From: Bartonella florencae
Lineage (GTDB): Bacteria; Pseudomonadota; Alphaproteobacteria; Rhizobiales; Rhizobiaceae
NCBI RefSeq assembly: GCF_000312525.1
Contig: NZ_HE997452.1
Coordinates: 166,519 to 230,518, forward strand
DNA length: 64,000 nt
Direction: 5' to 3'
Part shown: piece by piece, positions 56,323 to 64,000 of the stretch
Layout of the letters: each line of letters begins with the position of its first letter
How positions within the stretch are numbered: the stretch's first letter is position 1
The notes under the pieces: model-generated
What the model saw: only the letters and a program-made list of their open reading frames with translations
The model's database searches: none
What the model was told of the DNA's origin: nothing
Translations under genes and position numbers: made by a program

Positions 56323-56619
56323 ATGCTTTTAAAAGACCCTCTCCCCTCTAAAATAAGCCGTCATTTCAATATTTGTAATAAACGTGGGTTGCATGCACGT
56401 GCTTCTGCAAAATTTGTCCAAACTGTTGACAATTTTAATGCCATTGTTGAAGTCGAAAAAGATGGAAAAATCGTTGGTGGTTCATCAATCATGGGGCTTA
56501 TGATGTTAGCAGCCTCCCGCGGTTGTAATCTCACTATTCGCGTTTGGGGACCAGAAGCAAATGATGCTCTCGATGCTCTTGAAAGACTCATCAATAATAA
56601 ATTTGGAGAAGAAAACTAG
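56323..56619 (+). CDS. ptsH: Phosphocarrier protein HPr
   Basis: The 98-residue protein has the active His24 in K-R-G-L-H-A-R-A-S. The regulatory serine is Ser55 in G-G-S-S-I-M-G-L-M, matching Ser46 of the Firmicutes protein and the substrate of HprK. The first about 12 residues are an extra N-terminal extension. It lies 25 bases after the EIIA gene, in the BatR-BatS-HprK-EIIA-HPr cluster. Confidence 0.94.
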   Translation: MLLKDPLPSKISRHFNICNKRGLHARASAKFVQTVDNFNAIVEVEKDGKIVGGSSIMGLMMLAASRGCNLTIRVWGPEANDALDALERLINNKFGEEN

Positions 56620-57167
56620 ATTTTACATTCCTTAAAAGATATATAACCATCTCTGAAACAAAGACTTCTTGCCATTATTATTTTGATTGGCTTCCTCATT
56701 ATTCTTTAAAAATACCAGTATTTATATTCATTATCGATTAGGATTACGTTTATCATAAGCGTTTTTCTGGCAATTATGTTGTGCAAAATATTTGGTTCGT
56801 TTTCGTTCTCAATTCCCTTTGATTAATTTAAATATTCGTCACCCATTATAGCTGTTGTCATGCTTAATATTTATATTGAAGCCTTTCCAGTTAAAAAGGA
56901 TTTTTATCGCTTACTGAATATGCCCACTTTATCTTAAGCTGAATTTTGGGTGTTTGTAGAGAGAAAACATAGGTAAATACGGTTATTATTGTTTCCATAA
57001 ACATTCTTTTTTAAGTTTCACAAGCTCTATGAATTCAATCCAATAATTATAGAACAACCATTTTTTAGACATTATTTTTCTACAGAATTGCCGTATCCTT
57101 ATTGGTGTGCTTCGCCTTTATCCGCTATTGTGCTTGCAATGGCAAATTTTCATTTTAAGGAGTTACT
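56620..57167. other. 548-bp gap, HPr gene / thpR
   Basis: There is no intact gene. One 36-codon open stretch on the plus strand near 56830-56937 (F-K-Y-S-S-P-I-I-A-V-V-M-L-N-I) has no start or ribosome site. In many Rhizobiales ahcY follows HPr; none is here. The thpR site AAGGAG lies at the right end. Confidence 0.5.
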
Positions 57168-57707
57168 ATGTCTCGCCTATTTAGTGCCCTTCAAATTCCT
57201 CAACAAACAACACAACAACTTGTATCGTTGCAAAATGGCTTACCAAATGCGCAGTGGATCAATCCGCAAAATTTTCACGTCACTTTGTCTTTTTTCGGTG
57301 AAGTTGAAAGTGCTACAGCAGATGCACTTATGCATGCCTTTGACACAATAAAGCTTCCTCCTTTTATGCTACAAATGAAAGGTTTTGACGTTTTTGGTTC
57401 AGAAAACGCTCCACATTCTCTTGTTGTTCGCATTGAACCTTGTGAAATTCTTAATCTTTTACACGAAAAGATGCAATGTATTCGTAGTCATTTGAGGCTA
57501 GAGCCTGATAAAAAACAATTTACTCCGCATATTACTGTTGCGCGACTGCTTGATATTAAGTCTGAAGATCTTCCTCTTTATCTGTCCTCTCGGGGTAATT
57601 TTTCATTTCCTCCCTTTGATGTTGATCATTTTGTTTTATTTTTATCGCCATCCCCCTCAAGCGATGCTCCATATATTGTAAAAGGAAGTTGGCCACTTCA
57701 AAGGTAA
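57168..57707 (+). CDS. thpR: RNA 2',3'-cyclic phosphodiesterase
   Basis: This 179-residue member of the 2H phosphoesterase (LigT) family has the two catalytic histidine motifs H-V-T-L at 37-40 and H-I-T-V at 121-124, and opens cyclic phosphate ends of RNA. AAGGAG precedes ATG 57168. The family was formerly called 2'-5' RNA ligase. It ends in a terminator shared with grpE. Confidence 0.94.
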   Translation: MSRLFSALQIPQQTTQQLVSLQNGLPNAQWINPQNFHVTLSFFGEVESATADALMHAFDTIKLPPFMLQMKGFDVFGSENAPHSLVVRIEPCEILNLLHEKMQCIRSHLRLEPDKKQFTPHITVARLLDIKSEDLPLYLSSRGNFSFPPFDVDHFVLFLSPSPSSDAPYIVKGSWPLQR

Positions 57708-57731
57708 AAGGGTGTTTTAACACCCTTTTAG
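57706..57731. terminator. Bidirectional terminator after thpR
   Basis: AAAAGGGTG (57706-57714) pairs with CACCCTTTT (57721-57729). The stem starts within the thpR stop codon. A/T-rich ends provide a U-tract on both strands; grpE is convergent, ending 85 bases away. Confidence 0.75.
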
Positions 57732-57815
57732 AGCTCTTTTTTATAATGCTTTACGAGTAGGAGATTCGTTCTCTAAGTTCTGTTTCTTTGTTTAAAGTAT
57801 TACTATTGATACGTT

Positions 57816-58478
57816 TTAAGCCGAATCAGATTCAACAGAAGGGTTTTTCGTTCCTCCTTTGGCAACACCCACTATAGCCGGACGTAAAACGCGTTCACCG
57901 ATAATATAACCTGCCTGAACAACTTGCTGAACGGTATTATCTGGCACATCAGTATTAGGGATTTCAAACATCGCTTGATGAAAGTGAGGATCAAATTTTT
58001 GCCCTTCTGGGTGAATTTTTTGTACTCCGTGACGTTCTAGCGCTGCTATCATGGCACGTTCAGTCATTTCCACACCTTCAGCTAATGTTTTCAAACCAGC
58101 ATCATTTTCCTTTGCCCCTTCTGGAATCGCTTCCAAAGCACGATTAAGGTTATCCGAAACAGATAACATGTCACGAGCAAAATTGGCAATTGAATAGGTC
58201 CTAGCATCTGCTACATCACGCGCTGTACGGCGTCGAAGATTTTCCATATCTGCTGCAAGACGTAAAAGTTGATCTTTCAGCTCTTTATTTTCTTCCTGTA
58301 AAGCAACCACAGGATCAATAGATTCCTTTTTATCCTCTTCAACCTCTGCGCACGCCTCGGCTTTACGTGTTTTTAAAAAAGCATCAGCAGCTTTTTTAAG
58401 TGCATCACGATCAGCTGGATTTTTCAAATCGCAATTTTCAAATGAAGCATCAGTCACTTTGTTTTTTTCATCAGACAT
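57816..58478 (-). CDS. grpE: Nucleotide exchange factor GrpE
   Basis: GrpE releases ADP from DnaK. The 220-residue protein has an acidic, coiled-coil N-terminal half (about 30-115), then the conserved F-D-P-x-F-H-Q-A-M-F-E and V[23 protein letters not shown] motifs near the C-terminus. It lies 125 bases after hrcA with its own RpoH-type promoter. Confidence 0.97.
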   Translation of the reverse strand: MSDEKNKVTDASFENCDLKNPADRDALKKAADAFLKTRKAEACAEVEEDKKESIDPVVALQEENKELKDQLLRLAADMENLRRRTARDVADARTYSIANFARDMLSVSDNLNRALEAIPEGAKENDAGLKTLAEGVEMTERAMIAALERHGVQKIHPEGQKFDPHFHQAMFEIPNTDVPDNTVQQVVQAGYIIGERVLRPAIVGVAKGGTKNPSVESDSA

Positions 58479-58514
58479 AAAAATTCCATTCCTTCATAAG
58501 ATTTGTTATTCTCG

Positions 58515-58543
58515 ATATCGAAATTTTGTAGACAAAAATCAAG
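58515..58543 (-). promoter_or_regulatory. RpoH-type promoter of grpE
   Basis: On the minus strand CTTGAT (58543-58538, preceded by CCC), a 17-base spacer and CGATAT (58520-58515). The start codon is 37 bases downstream. It is the same geometry as at hsp20. Confidence 0.6.
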
Positions 58544-58603
58544 GGGTATTTACACAATCTTCGTATAACGAATGCCTCTATTATAAATAAACACTCGATT
58601 ATT

Positions 58604-59677
58604 TTAACGCAACAACTGTGATACAAGTTGTGCCGTATAATCAACCATAGGAACAATCCTTGCATAATTAAGCCGTGTGGGCCCAATAACGCCTAAAGCA
58701 CCGATAACTCTCTGCTTTGAATCACGATAAGGCGCTACCACTAAAGAGGAACCAGAAAGCGAAAACAATTTATTTTCTGAACCAATAAAGATACGAACTC
58801 CCGAACCTTCATCCGTTAAATCAAGAAGCTGTGCCATACTTTCACGCGTTTCAAGATCATCAAACAGATGCCGTAACCGTTCTAAATCTTCTTCTGCCTT
58901 CACATCCTCAAGCAAATTGCTGCGCCCACGCACAATAAGATGTATTTTATGATCAGCATCTTCTCCTCCTAGGAGGGCTAACCCCGTTTCTACAAGATGA
59001 TGAGACAAATGATCGAGCGCAGCTCGTGTTTCTGCGCATAAACGCGCAATTTCTTCTTTAGCTTCACGCAATGTGCACCCTTGAATATGGGCGTTGAGAA
59101 AATTCGTTGCTTCTGTCAATTGTGCATGGGTAACCCCTTCCGGTAAGTGAACAATACGATTTTCAACCTCACCTTGTTGGGTGACCAAAACAGCAAGAGC
59201 ATGTTCTCTATCAAGGCGCACAAACTCAATATGCTTTAACGTCCCTTCATATTTCGTTGCCAAAACAAGCCCTGCACCACGTGAAAGATCTGAAAGAACG
59301 CGACTTGCTTGAATAAGAAAATGTTCAACAGATTGTGCGTGACCAGCCTCTTTTACTTGCATTTCAATATTTTCACGCTCCTCATTTGGTAAATCACCGG
59401 CTTCCATAAATGCATCAACAAAAAATCGTAAACCTGATTGTGTCGGCATTCGCCCTGCAGAAACATGAGGTGCATAAATTAAACCAAGATGCTCAAGATC
59501 ACTCATCACATTGCGAATCGTTGCCGGTGATAATGTCTGACGCAAAAGCTTTGAAAGATTTCGTGATCCTACAGGTTCACCATCATTAAGATAGGCTTCC
59601 ACAATATGGCGAAAGATATCCCGCGAACGCTCATCAAGATATTTTAATTCATCATCAATAGGTTTGTGCTTCATCAC
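58604..59677 (-). CDS. hrcA: Heat-inducible transcription repressor HrcA
   Basis: HrcA represses groESL in alphaproteobacteria by binding CIRCE. The 357-residue protein has an N-terminal winged helix with S-P-A-T-I-R-N-V-M-S-D-L-E and G-L-I-Y-A-P-H-V-S-A-G-R-x-P-T-x-x-G-L-R, then a GAF-like ligand or sensing domain and a C-terminal dimer part ending G-P-T-R-L-N-Y. No CIRCE site was found in the window, so its targets lie elsewhere. It is transcribed together with or ahead of grpE. Confidence 0.96.
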   Translation of the reverse strand: MMKHKPIDDELKYLDERSRDIFRHIVEAYLNDGEPVGSRNLSKLLRQTLSPATIRNVMSDLEHLGLIYAPHVSAGRMPTQSGLRFFVDAFMEAGDLPNEERENIEMQVKEAGHAQSVEHFLIQASRVLSDLSRGAGLVLATKYEGTLKHIEFVRLDREHALAVLVTQQGEVENRIVHLPEGVTHAQLTEATNFLNAHIQGCTLREAKEEIARLCAETRAALDHLSHHLVETGLALLGGEDADHKIHLIVRGRSNLLEDVKAEEDLERLRHLFDDLETRESMAQLLDLTDEGSGVRIFIGSENKLFSLSGSSLVVAPYRDSKQRVIGALGVIGPTRLNYARIVPMVDYTAQLVSQLLR

Positions 59678-59707
59678 AATTGTTTCATTACTTTAGACAC
59701 CTCTCTC

Positions 59708-59736
59708 TTATATAAGTTTTTCTAGGGTTTGGTCAA
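59708..59736 (-). promoter_or_regulatory. Sigma-70 type promoter of hrcA
   Basis: On the minus strand TTGACC (59736-59731), a 17-base spacer and ATATAA (59713-59708), 31 bases before the hrcA ATG. The hexamers are strong. Confidence 0.6.
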
Positions 59737-59970
59737 ATAGTCTAAAGTAGTGTAACTATCATATATTTATCATAAAAATGCTATCATCAAAAAAATAGAC
59801 CGTCTATATGTCTTTCGTTGTCATCGCAAAATATGAAAAATTTCATTTGAGTAGAATAATAAACATACAAAAGATGGTATCATATAAAATCTGGCAGAAT
59901 TTGTATATATAAGCATTTTTGTTAATTTTTAGCATGAAATAGCCCTCTCTTTTCACTTCTGGAGAAATAT

Positions 59971-60621
59971 ATGAGAAACATAGCAACCAAAAAACTTGTC
60001 ATTGCAACACATAACACTGGTAAATTGCATGAAATTTCCACTTTGGTTGCTCCATTCGGTTTAACAATACAATCTGCAAAAGAGCTTGGATTGCCAGAGC
60101 CCAAAGAAACCGGTACAACATTTGAAGAAAATGCTTATATAAAAGCCTTTGCAGCAGCAAAAAATACAGGACTTCCTGCTCTTTCTGATGATTCAGGCTT
60201 GGAGGTAGATGCATTGGGGGGTGCACCAGGTGTTTATACAGCAGACCTTGCTCTTCAACCCGATGGCACACGTGATTTTTCAAAAGCTATGCAAAAAATA
60301 GAAGATGAACTCCAAAAAAATGGAGCGCATGAAAAAAGCCAACGAAAATGCCGATTTATATCTGTTATTTGCATTGCATGGCCCGATGCTCACGCAGATT
60401 ATTTTCGCGGGTGCGTTGAAGGGTCATTCATTTGGCCTCCACGGGGAGATAAAGGTTTTGGTTTTGACCCCATTTTTTTACCGAATGGATATGCCAACAC
60501 TTTTGGAGAAATGTCAACAGAGCAAAAACATGGCTGGAAACTCAATGATACAGCACCTCCCCTTTCTCATCGTGCACGCGCCTTCAAACTTTTAGCTGAA
60601 AATCTTTTGATACTCTCATGA
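59971..60621 (+). CDS. rdgB: Non-canonical purine NTP pyrophosphatase
   Basis: RdgB hydrolyses ITP, dITP and XTP to keep them out of DNA and RNA. The 216-residue protein has A-T-H-N-T-G-K at 11-17, F-E-E-N-A-Y-I-K-A, the D-D-S-G-L-E-V-D catalytic motif, and G-F-G-F-D-P-I-F and S-H-R-A-R-A-F near the end. GGAGA lies 6 bases before the ATG. It overlaps hemW by four bases. Confidence 0.97.
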   Translation: MRNIATKKLVIATHNTGKLHEISTLVAPFGLTIQSAKELGLPEPKETGTTFEENAYIKAFAAAKNTGLPALSDDSGLEVDALGGAPGVYTADLALQPDGTRDFSKAMQKIEDELQKNGAHEKSQRKCRFISVICIAWPDAHADYFRGCVEGSFIWPPRGDKGFGFDPIFLPNGYANTFGEMSTEQKHGWKLNDTAPPLSHRARAFKLLAENLLILS

Positions 60622-61826
60622 ATGAACCTTTTGGTATTTATTTTCACTGGCCCTTTTGTGCTGCAAAATGTCCTTATTGTGATTTTAACTCACACGTTCG
60701 CATCCATGGAGTTGATCAATCACGTTTTGTAACCGCCTTTGAACGTGAAATAGAAACACAATACCATAAAATCGGTCCACGTCACATTACTAGTATTTTT
60801 ATTGGTGGAGGAACTCCCTCTCTTATGACTCCCCAAACTGTTGATGCCTTATTGCAAGCACTGGCAAAAAAATGGACAATCGATGATAAAGTGGAAATCA
60901 CATTAGAAGCCAACCCTTCAAGTGTGGAAGCAGAACGTTTTCGCGGATATCGTGCAGCAGGTGTTAACCGCTTATCTCTAGGGGTACAGGCACTCAATGA
61001 TAAAGCACTGCGACAACTTGGACGCCTCCATGATGTGCAACAAGCTCTTCATGCTATTGCTTTAGCACGGGAAATCTTTCCGCGTTTATCCTTTGATCTC
61101 ATTTATGCACGCCCCGGACAAACGCTTGAACAATGGAAATGTGAACTTTTTCAAGCCATTGATTTAGCAGCCGATCATCTTTCTCTTTATCAACTAACTA
61201 TCGAGGAAGGAACAGCTTTTAAACGGCTTTATGATGCAGGAAGACTTATCCTTCCTGCATCAGAACTGGCAGCAGACCTCTATCATCTAACCCAAGAAAT
61301 AACCACACAACATGGACTGCCAGCTTATGAGATCTCAAATCATGCAATGCCTGGTGCCGAATCAGCACATAATCTTCTCTATTGGCGTTATCACGAATAT
61401 GCAGGCTTTGGTCCAGGGGCCCATGGACGCTTTATTGAGCATGTACCAAATCATTCCTCCCTCTCTTCAAACTCTTCAAAAATAACCGACCCTCAAATTG
61501 AAAACCGTAAACGTTATGTGACAATCAATGAAAAATATCCCGAACATTGGCTTGAATTGGTAGAAAGAACAGGACATGGCTGTATTGAAACCGAACAATT
61601 GACTTTTAAGCAACAAGCAAATGAAATGCTTCTTATGGGGTTGCGTCTTTGTGAAGGTTTGGATCTCTCACGTTATGAAACTTTAAATTCCAAAAGTTTA
61701 CCAATAGAAAAACTTATCGATTTACAACAAAAAGGTCTGGTAAAAATGCTAGGAAACCAACGCCTAAAAGCGACAAACAAAGGACGAATCCTTCTTGATC
61801 ATATCATCTGCCAATTGGCAAATTAA
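60618..61826 (+). CDS. hemW: Radical SAM family heme chaperone HemW
   Basis: HemW inserts heme into respiratory proteins and was earlier misannotated as an oxygen-independent coproporphyrinogen oxidase (hemN). The 402-residue protein has the radical-SAM cluster motif C14-x3-C18-x2-C21 in [10 protein letters not shown], then G-G-G-T-P-S-L-M. The typical HemW motif H-x-x-x-x-x-x-C-x4-G of HemN-specific enzymes is not seen, supporting HemW. It is translationally coupled to rdgB (overlap ATGA). Confidence 0.95.
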   Translation: MNEPFGIYFHWPFCAAKCPYCDFNSHVRIHGVDQSRFVTAFEREIETQYHKIGPRHITSIFIGGGTPSLMTPQTVDALLQALAKKWTIDDKVEITLEANPSSVEAERFRGYRAAGVNRLSLGVQALNDKALRQLGRLHDVQQALHAIALAREIFPRLSFDLIYARPGQTLEQWKCELFQAIDLAADHLSLYQLTIEEGTAFKRLYDAGRLILPASELAADLYHLTQEITTQHGLPAYEISNHAMPGAESAHNLLYWRYHEYAGFGPGAHGRFIEHVPNHSSLSSNSSKITDPQIENRKRYVTINEKYPEHWLELVERTGHGCIETEQLTFKQQANEMLLMGLRLCEGLDLSRYETLNSKSLPIEKLIDLQQKGLVKMLGNQRLKATNKGRILLDHIICQLAN

Positions 61827-61927
61827 AATCTTTATAGTTCCAACCTATAAGCATATCAATTGTGACATAATATTTATGGTTTTCAGTGTATAATAAAGAT
61901 GTTTTTGAAAAAATGATTGCCTCTTTT

Positions 61928-63100
61928 TTACGCAAAAAAATCAATGATGAAACGTTCATAAATAGCTGTAAGAGTTTCCATTGCATCAAGAGCTACACAT
62001 TCATCAACCATATGCATAGTTTGCCCTGGTAAACCAAATTCAACCACTGGGCAATAATCTTTAATAAATCGTGCATCCGAAGTTCCCCCTGACGTAGAAC
62101 ATTCTGGTATATGCCCTGTTATGCTTTTAATAGCATTTGATAATGTGAGAACCAATTTATCATTTTGGGTCAAAAAAACATCGCCCAAACCTGGAATCCA
62201 TTCAAGTTGATAATAGGGTAACTGTTCACCGTTGTTTTTTGATTGTACTAAAGTGAGACGTTTTTCAATTTCCCTCATCACTGTTTCTTTTGTCCAAAGA
62301 TCATTGTAGCGGATATTAAAACGGATAATTGTTTGTGCTGGAATCACATTTACTGCAGGGTTACCCGTGTCAATGGTCGTTAATTCCAAATTACTTGGTT
62401 GAAAATTCTCTGTCCCTTGATCTAAAGGCGTTTTTGTCAAAGCTTGAATCAGCCTACTTACTAAAGGCAATGGATTGGCTGCCCGCTCAGGAAAAGCAAC
62501 ATGTCCTTGACGACCTTTTACAGTAATAATACCAGAAATTGACCCTCGACGACCAATTTTTATCACATCACCAACAGCCTTTACACTCGTTGGTTCACCT
62601 ACAAGCGCAGCAGTCCATTTTTCGCCTTTTTGCTCTGCCCATTTAAGAAGCTTTACTGTACCGTTCAGTGCAGGACCTTCTTCATCACCGGTAATCAGAA
62701 GACTGACCATTCCTTTAATGGACCGTTTTTCAAAAACTCGAGCAAGTGCTGCAACAAAACAAGCAATCCCACCCTTCATATCAACAGCACCCCGCCCATA
62801 TAATTTCCCTTGATCTACCACAGCCTCAAAAGGAGGATAAGTCCAGTGTTCCAATGTCCCTGGTGGTACAACATCCGTATGGCCCGCAAACATAAGATGT
62901 GGCCCTTCTTTACCTATTTTGGCATAAAGATTTTCAACATCTTCTGTATTTTCATCAGAAAAAATAGGACGCTCAACACAAAAACCCATTCTTTCTAAAA
63001 ACTGTTCCAAAATTGATAAAACACCCGCTTCATGCGGTGTCACAGAAGGGCAACGAATAAGTGCCTGTAATAACTGGAGTGGATCTGTAAGAACAGGCAT
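61928..63100 (-). CDS. dapE: Succinyl-diaminopimelate desuccinylase
   Basis: DapE cleaves N-succinyl-LL-diaminopimelate in lysine and peptidoglycan precursor synthesis, acting after DapD (also here). The 390-residue di-zinc M20 enzyme has the ligands His74 and Asp76 (G-H-T-D-V-V-P), Asp107 (G-A-V-D-M-K-G-G), Glu140 with the general-base pair G-D-E-E-G, and a late G-x-x-M-H-M-V-D-E motif. ATG 63100 gives the family's usual start; the frame opens five codons more upstream. Confidence 0.96.
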   Translation of the reverse strand: MPVLTDPLQLLQALIRCPSVTPHEAGVLSILEQFLERMGFCVERPIFSDENTEDVENLYAKIGKEGPHLMFAGHTDVVPPGTLEHWTYPPFEAVVDQGKLYGRGAVDMKGGIACFVAALARVFEKRSIKGMVSLLITGDEEGPALNGTVKLLKWAEQKGEKWTAALVGEPTSVKAVGDVIKIGRRGSISGIITVKGRQGHVAFPERAANPLPLVSRLIQALTKTPLDQGTENFQPSNLELTTIDTGNPAVNVIPAQTIIRFNIRYNDLWTKETVMREIEKRLTLVQSKNNGEQLPYYQLEWIPGLGDVFLTQNDKLVLTLSNAIKSITGHIPECSTSGGTSDARFIKDYCPVVEFGLPGQTMHMVDECVALDAMETLTAIYERFIIDFFA

Positions 63101-63176
63101 AAATAACTCTTCCAATCTGAATTTTAAGAATTGTCAAAGATTATTAAGCTGAATTACAAAAAAGATAAAGCAAAAA

Positions 63177-63254
63177 CATTGAAGACACTCAGCAAACTAA
63201 GCAGGGGAAGACAATTTTGCTGAGGCTTCAATGAATTCCTCATCATGCGATGAG
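63177..63254 (-). ncRNA. Nested double-stem element after YgjP-like gene
   Basis: On the minus strand the outer stem CATTGAAG (63233-63226) pairs with CTTCAATG (63184-63177), and inside it CTCAGCAA (63224-63217) pairs with TTGCTGAG (63195-63188). The loop carries CTTCCCC. A T-rich tract with TTTTTG then TTTTTT follows, as in an intrinsic terminator. A separate 6-bp hairpin CTCATC/GATGAG (63239-63244, 63249-63254) precedes it. It may be the YgjP-like gene terminator or a separate small RNA. Confidence 0.5.
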
Positions 63255-63318
63255 ATAACCATATAATGAAATATCCAATAAAAAGTTCCGTCGAATATTG
63301 TCTTCTTCAAATCTCTTT

Positions 63319-64000
63319 TTATACTTCCAACTTAGAGGAATGAAAATTGATTGCTTGCAGCTTATAACCATTTTCTTTCAACCAAGCGCGATATGTTTTA
63401 CTGTTGGGGCAAAGTTTTTCACAAAGAGCCCAAAATTTGGGTCCGTGATTCATTTCAATAAGATGGGCAACCTCATGCGCAACAACATATTCAACAACTT
63501 CTTTTGGCGCCATAATAAGACGCCACGAGAAAGAGAGATTCCCTCTTATTGAACAAGAACCCCAACGACTTTTTGTATCTTTATAACAAATTGACTTCAC
63601 TTTACGCTCTACTTTATGTGCATAATGCCCCACTAATGGCGTTATAATGAGCGCAGCTTGTTTTTTTAACATATCAGAAATACGTCTTGGCAAATATTCT
63701 AATTGACCATAAACAATAATTTGAGGCTCCTGTCTCATATCCCCTGTAATGATTTCTGTTATTCCACGTCCCTTTTCATGCCTTATAGTATGTGCAACAC
63801 CTAATATAGGAATTGTTGTCCCCTCTTTGAGATAAGAATTTTCATGAAAAATGTGTACACGAGAAAGACGTGTCTCAATCCAAGAACGATGCTTTTCAAT
63901 AAAATCTTGAATCAAACAAGGACTTATTGCTGGTGGCACCGTCACATAAATCTCCTGACCACTTGCATCAATACGTAATGTAAGACGGCACGCATGCTTA
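63319..64000 (-). CDS. YgjP-like (DUF45) zinc metallopeptidase, partial
   Basis: The reading frame extends without a stop through the window edge. The GTG at 63945 is internal, because codons upstream still encode the expected L-R-I-D-A-S-G pattern. The 227 visible residues end with the catalytic motif H-E-V-A-H-L-I-E-M-N-H-G-P-K-F-W near residue 170 of the visible part and R-W-G-S-C-S before it, both DUF45 signatures. DUF45 proteins resemble zinc-dependent peptidases; the physiological role is unknown. The true start lies right of 64000. Confidence 0.9.
   Translation of the reverse strand, partial: KHACRLTLRIDASGQEIYVTVPPAISPCLIQDFIEKHRSWIETRLSRVHIFHENSYLKEGTTIPILGVAHTIRHEKGRGITEIITGDMRQEPQIIVYGQLEYLPRRISDMLKKQAALIITPLVGHYAHKVERKVKSICYKDTKSRWGSCSIRGNLSFSWRLIMAPKEVVEYVVAHEVAHLIEMNHGPKFWALCEKLCPNSKTYRAWLKENGYKLQAINFHSSKLEV

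Noticed and set aside
59678-59970. CIRCE element for HrcA near hrcA-grpE or dnaK
   Set aside because: The TTAGCACTC-N9-GAGTGCTAA pattern was not seen in any upstream region here; the groESL operon lies outside the window.

Overview
The window is chromosomal DNA of an alphaproteobacterium of the order Hyphomicrobiales (Rhizobiales), almost certainly a Bartonella species. The composition is AT-rich. Gene neighbourhoods are rhizobial: tRNA-Ala / TIGR02300 / aroA / cmk / rpsA, then chvI-chvG / hprK / EIIA-Man / HPr, then hrcA-grpE opposite rdgB-hemW. Several intergenic gaps of 300-800 bp look decayed, as expected in a reduced, host-adapted genome. The species cannot be fixed from the sequence alone. 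I see no prophage, insertion sequence, CRISPR array or secretion cluster; nearly every gene is housekeeping and intact.

Layout. 0-10 kb: a Tim44-domain protein, fxsA, secB, maeB, mutS, ilvD and tRNA-Ala(GGC). 10-25 kb: a TIGR02300 protein, aroA-cmk-rpsA, a giant cyclic beta-1,2-glucan synthase gene (about 8.6 kb) and pncB. 25-30 kb: a DUF454 membrane protein, a structured intergenic element that looks like an anti-Shine-Dalgarno small RNA, and the four-gene sitABCD manganese/iron importer with an inverted repeat in its promoter. 30-35 kb: rpmI-rplT-(terminator/attenuator)-pheS-pheT and nth. 35-46 kb: an Hsp20/DUF1150 pair behind a heat-shock promoter, a lytic-transglycosylase-like lipoprotein, rmuC, def-fmt-truA, a LOG-family protein, dapD, lepA, an EamA transporter and argB. 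46-52 kb: decayed gaps around dnaK-dnaJ, then a periplasmic copper chaperone and a Kbp-like BON-LysM protein. 52-57 kb: the BatR/BatS (ChvI/ChvG) two-component system followed by hprK, EIIA-Man and HPr. 57-64 kb: thpR, grpE, hrcA, rdgB-hemW, dapE and a YgjP-type metallopeptidase gene cut by the right edge.

How the genes work together. Three protein-quality-control units (hsp20-DUF1150, dnaK, grpE) share a promoter pattern, CTTGnn-N17-nnATAT, that resembles the RpoH heat-shock promoter. hrcA instead has a sigma-70-like promoter. BatR/BatS is the known pH-responsive virulence regulator of Bartonella; here it sits next to a minimal regulatory PTS. The sit operon, the cyclic glucan synthase and the copper chaperone fit adaptation to host compartments.

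The most interesting non-coding signals are: (1) the element at 25808-25926 on the minus strand, with two hairpins whose loops carry CCUCCU and CUCCCCCC followed by an intrinsic terminator, matching the alpha-r14/cuckoo/CcsR small-RNA architecture; (2) a nested double-stem element at 63177-63254; (3) an 18-bp stem six bases after the DUF1150 stop; (4) two inverted repeats flanking a good promoter upstream of batR. All calls come from reading the sequence; no database search or folding was run.
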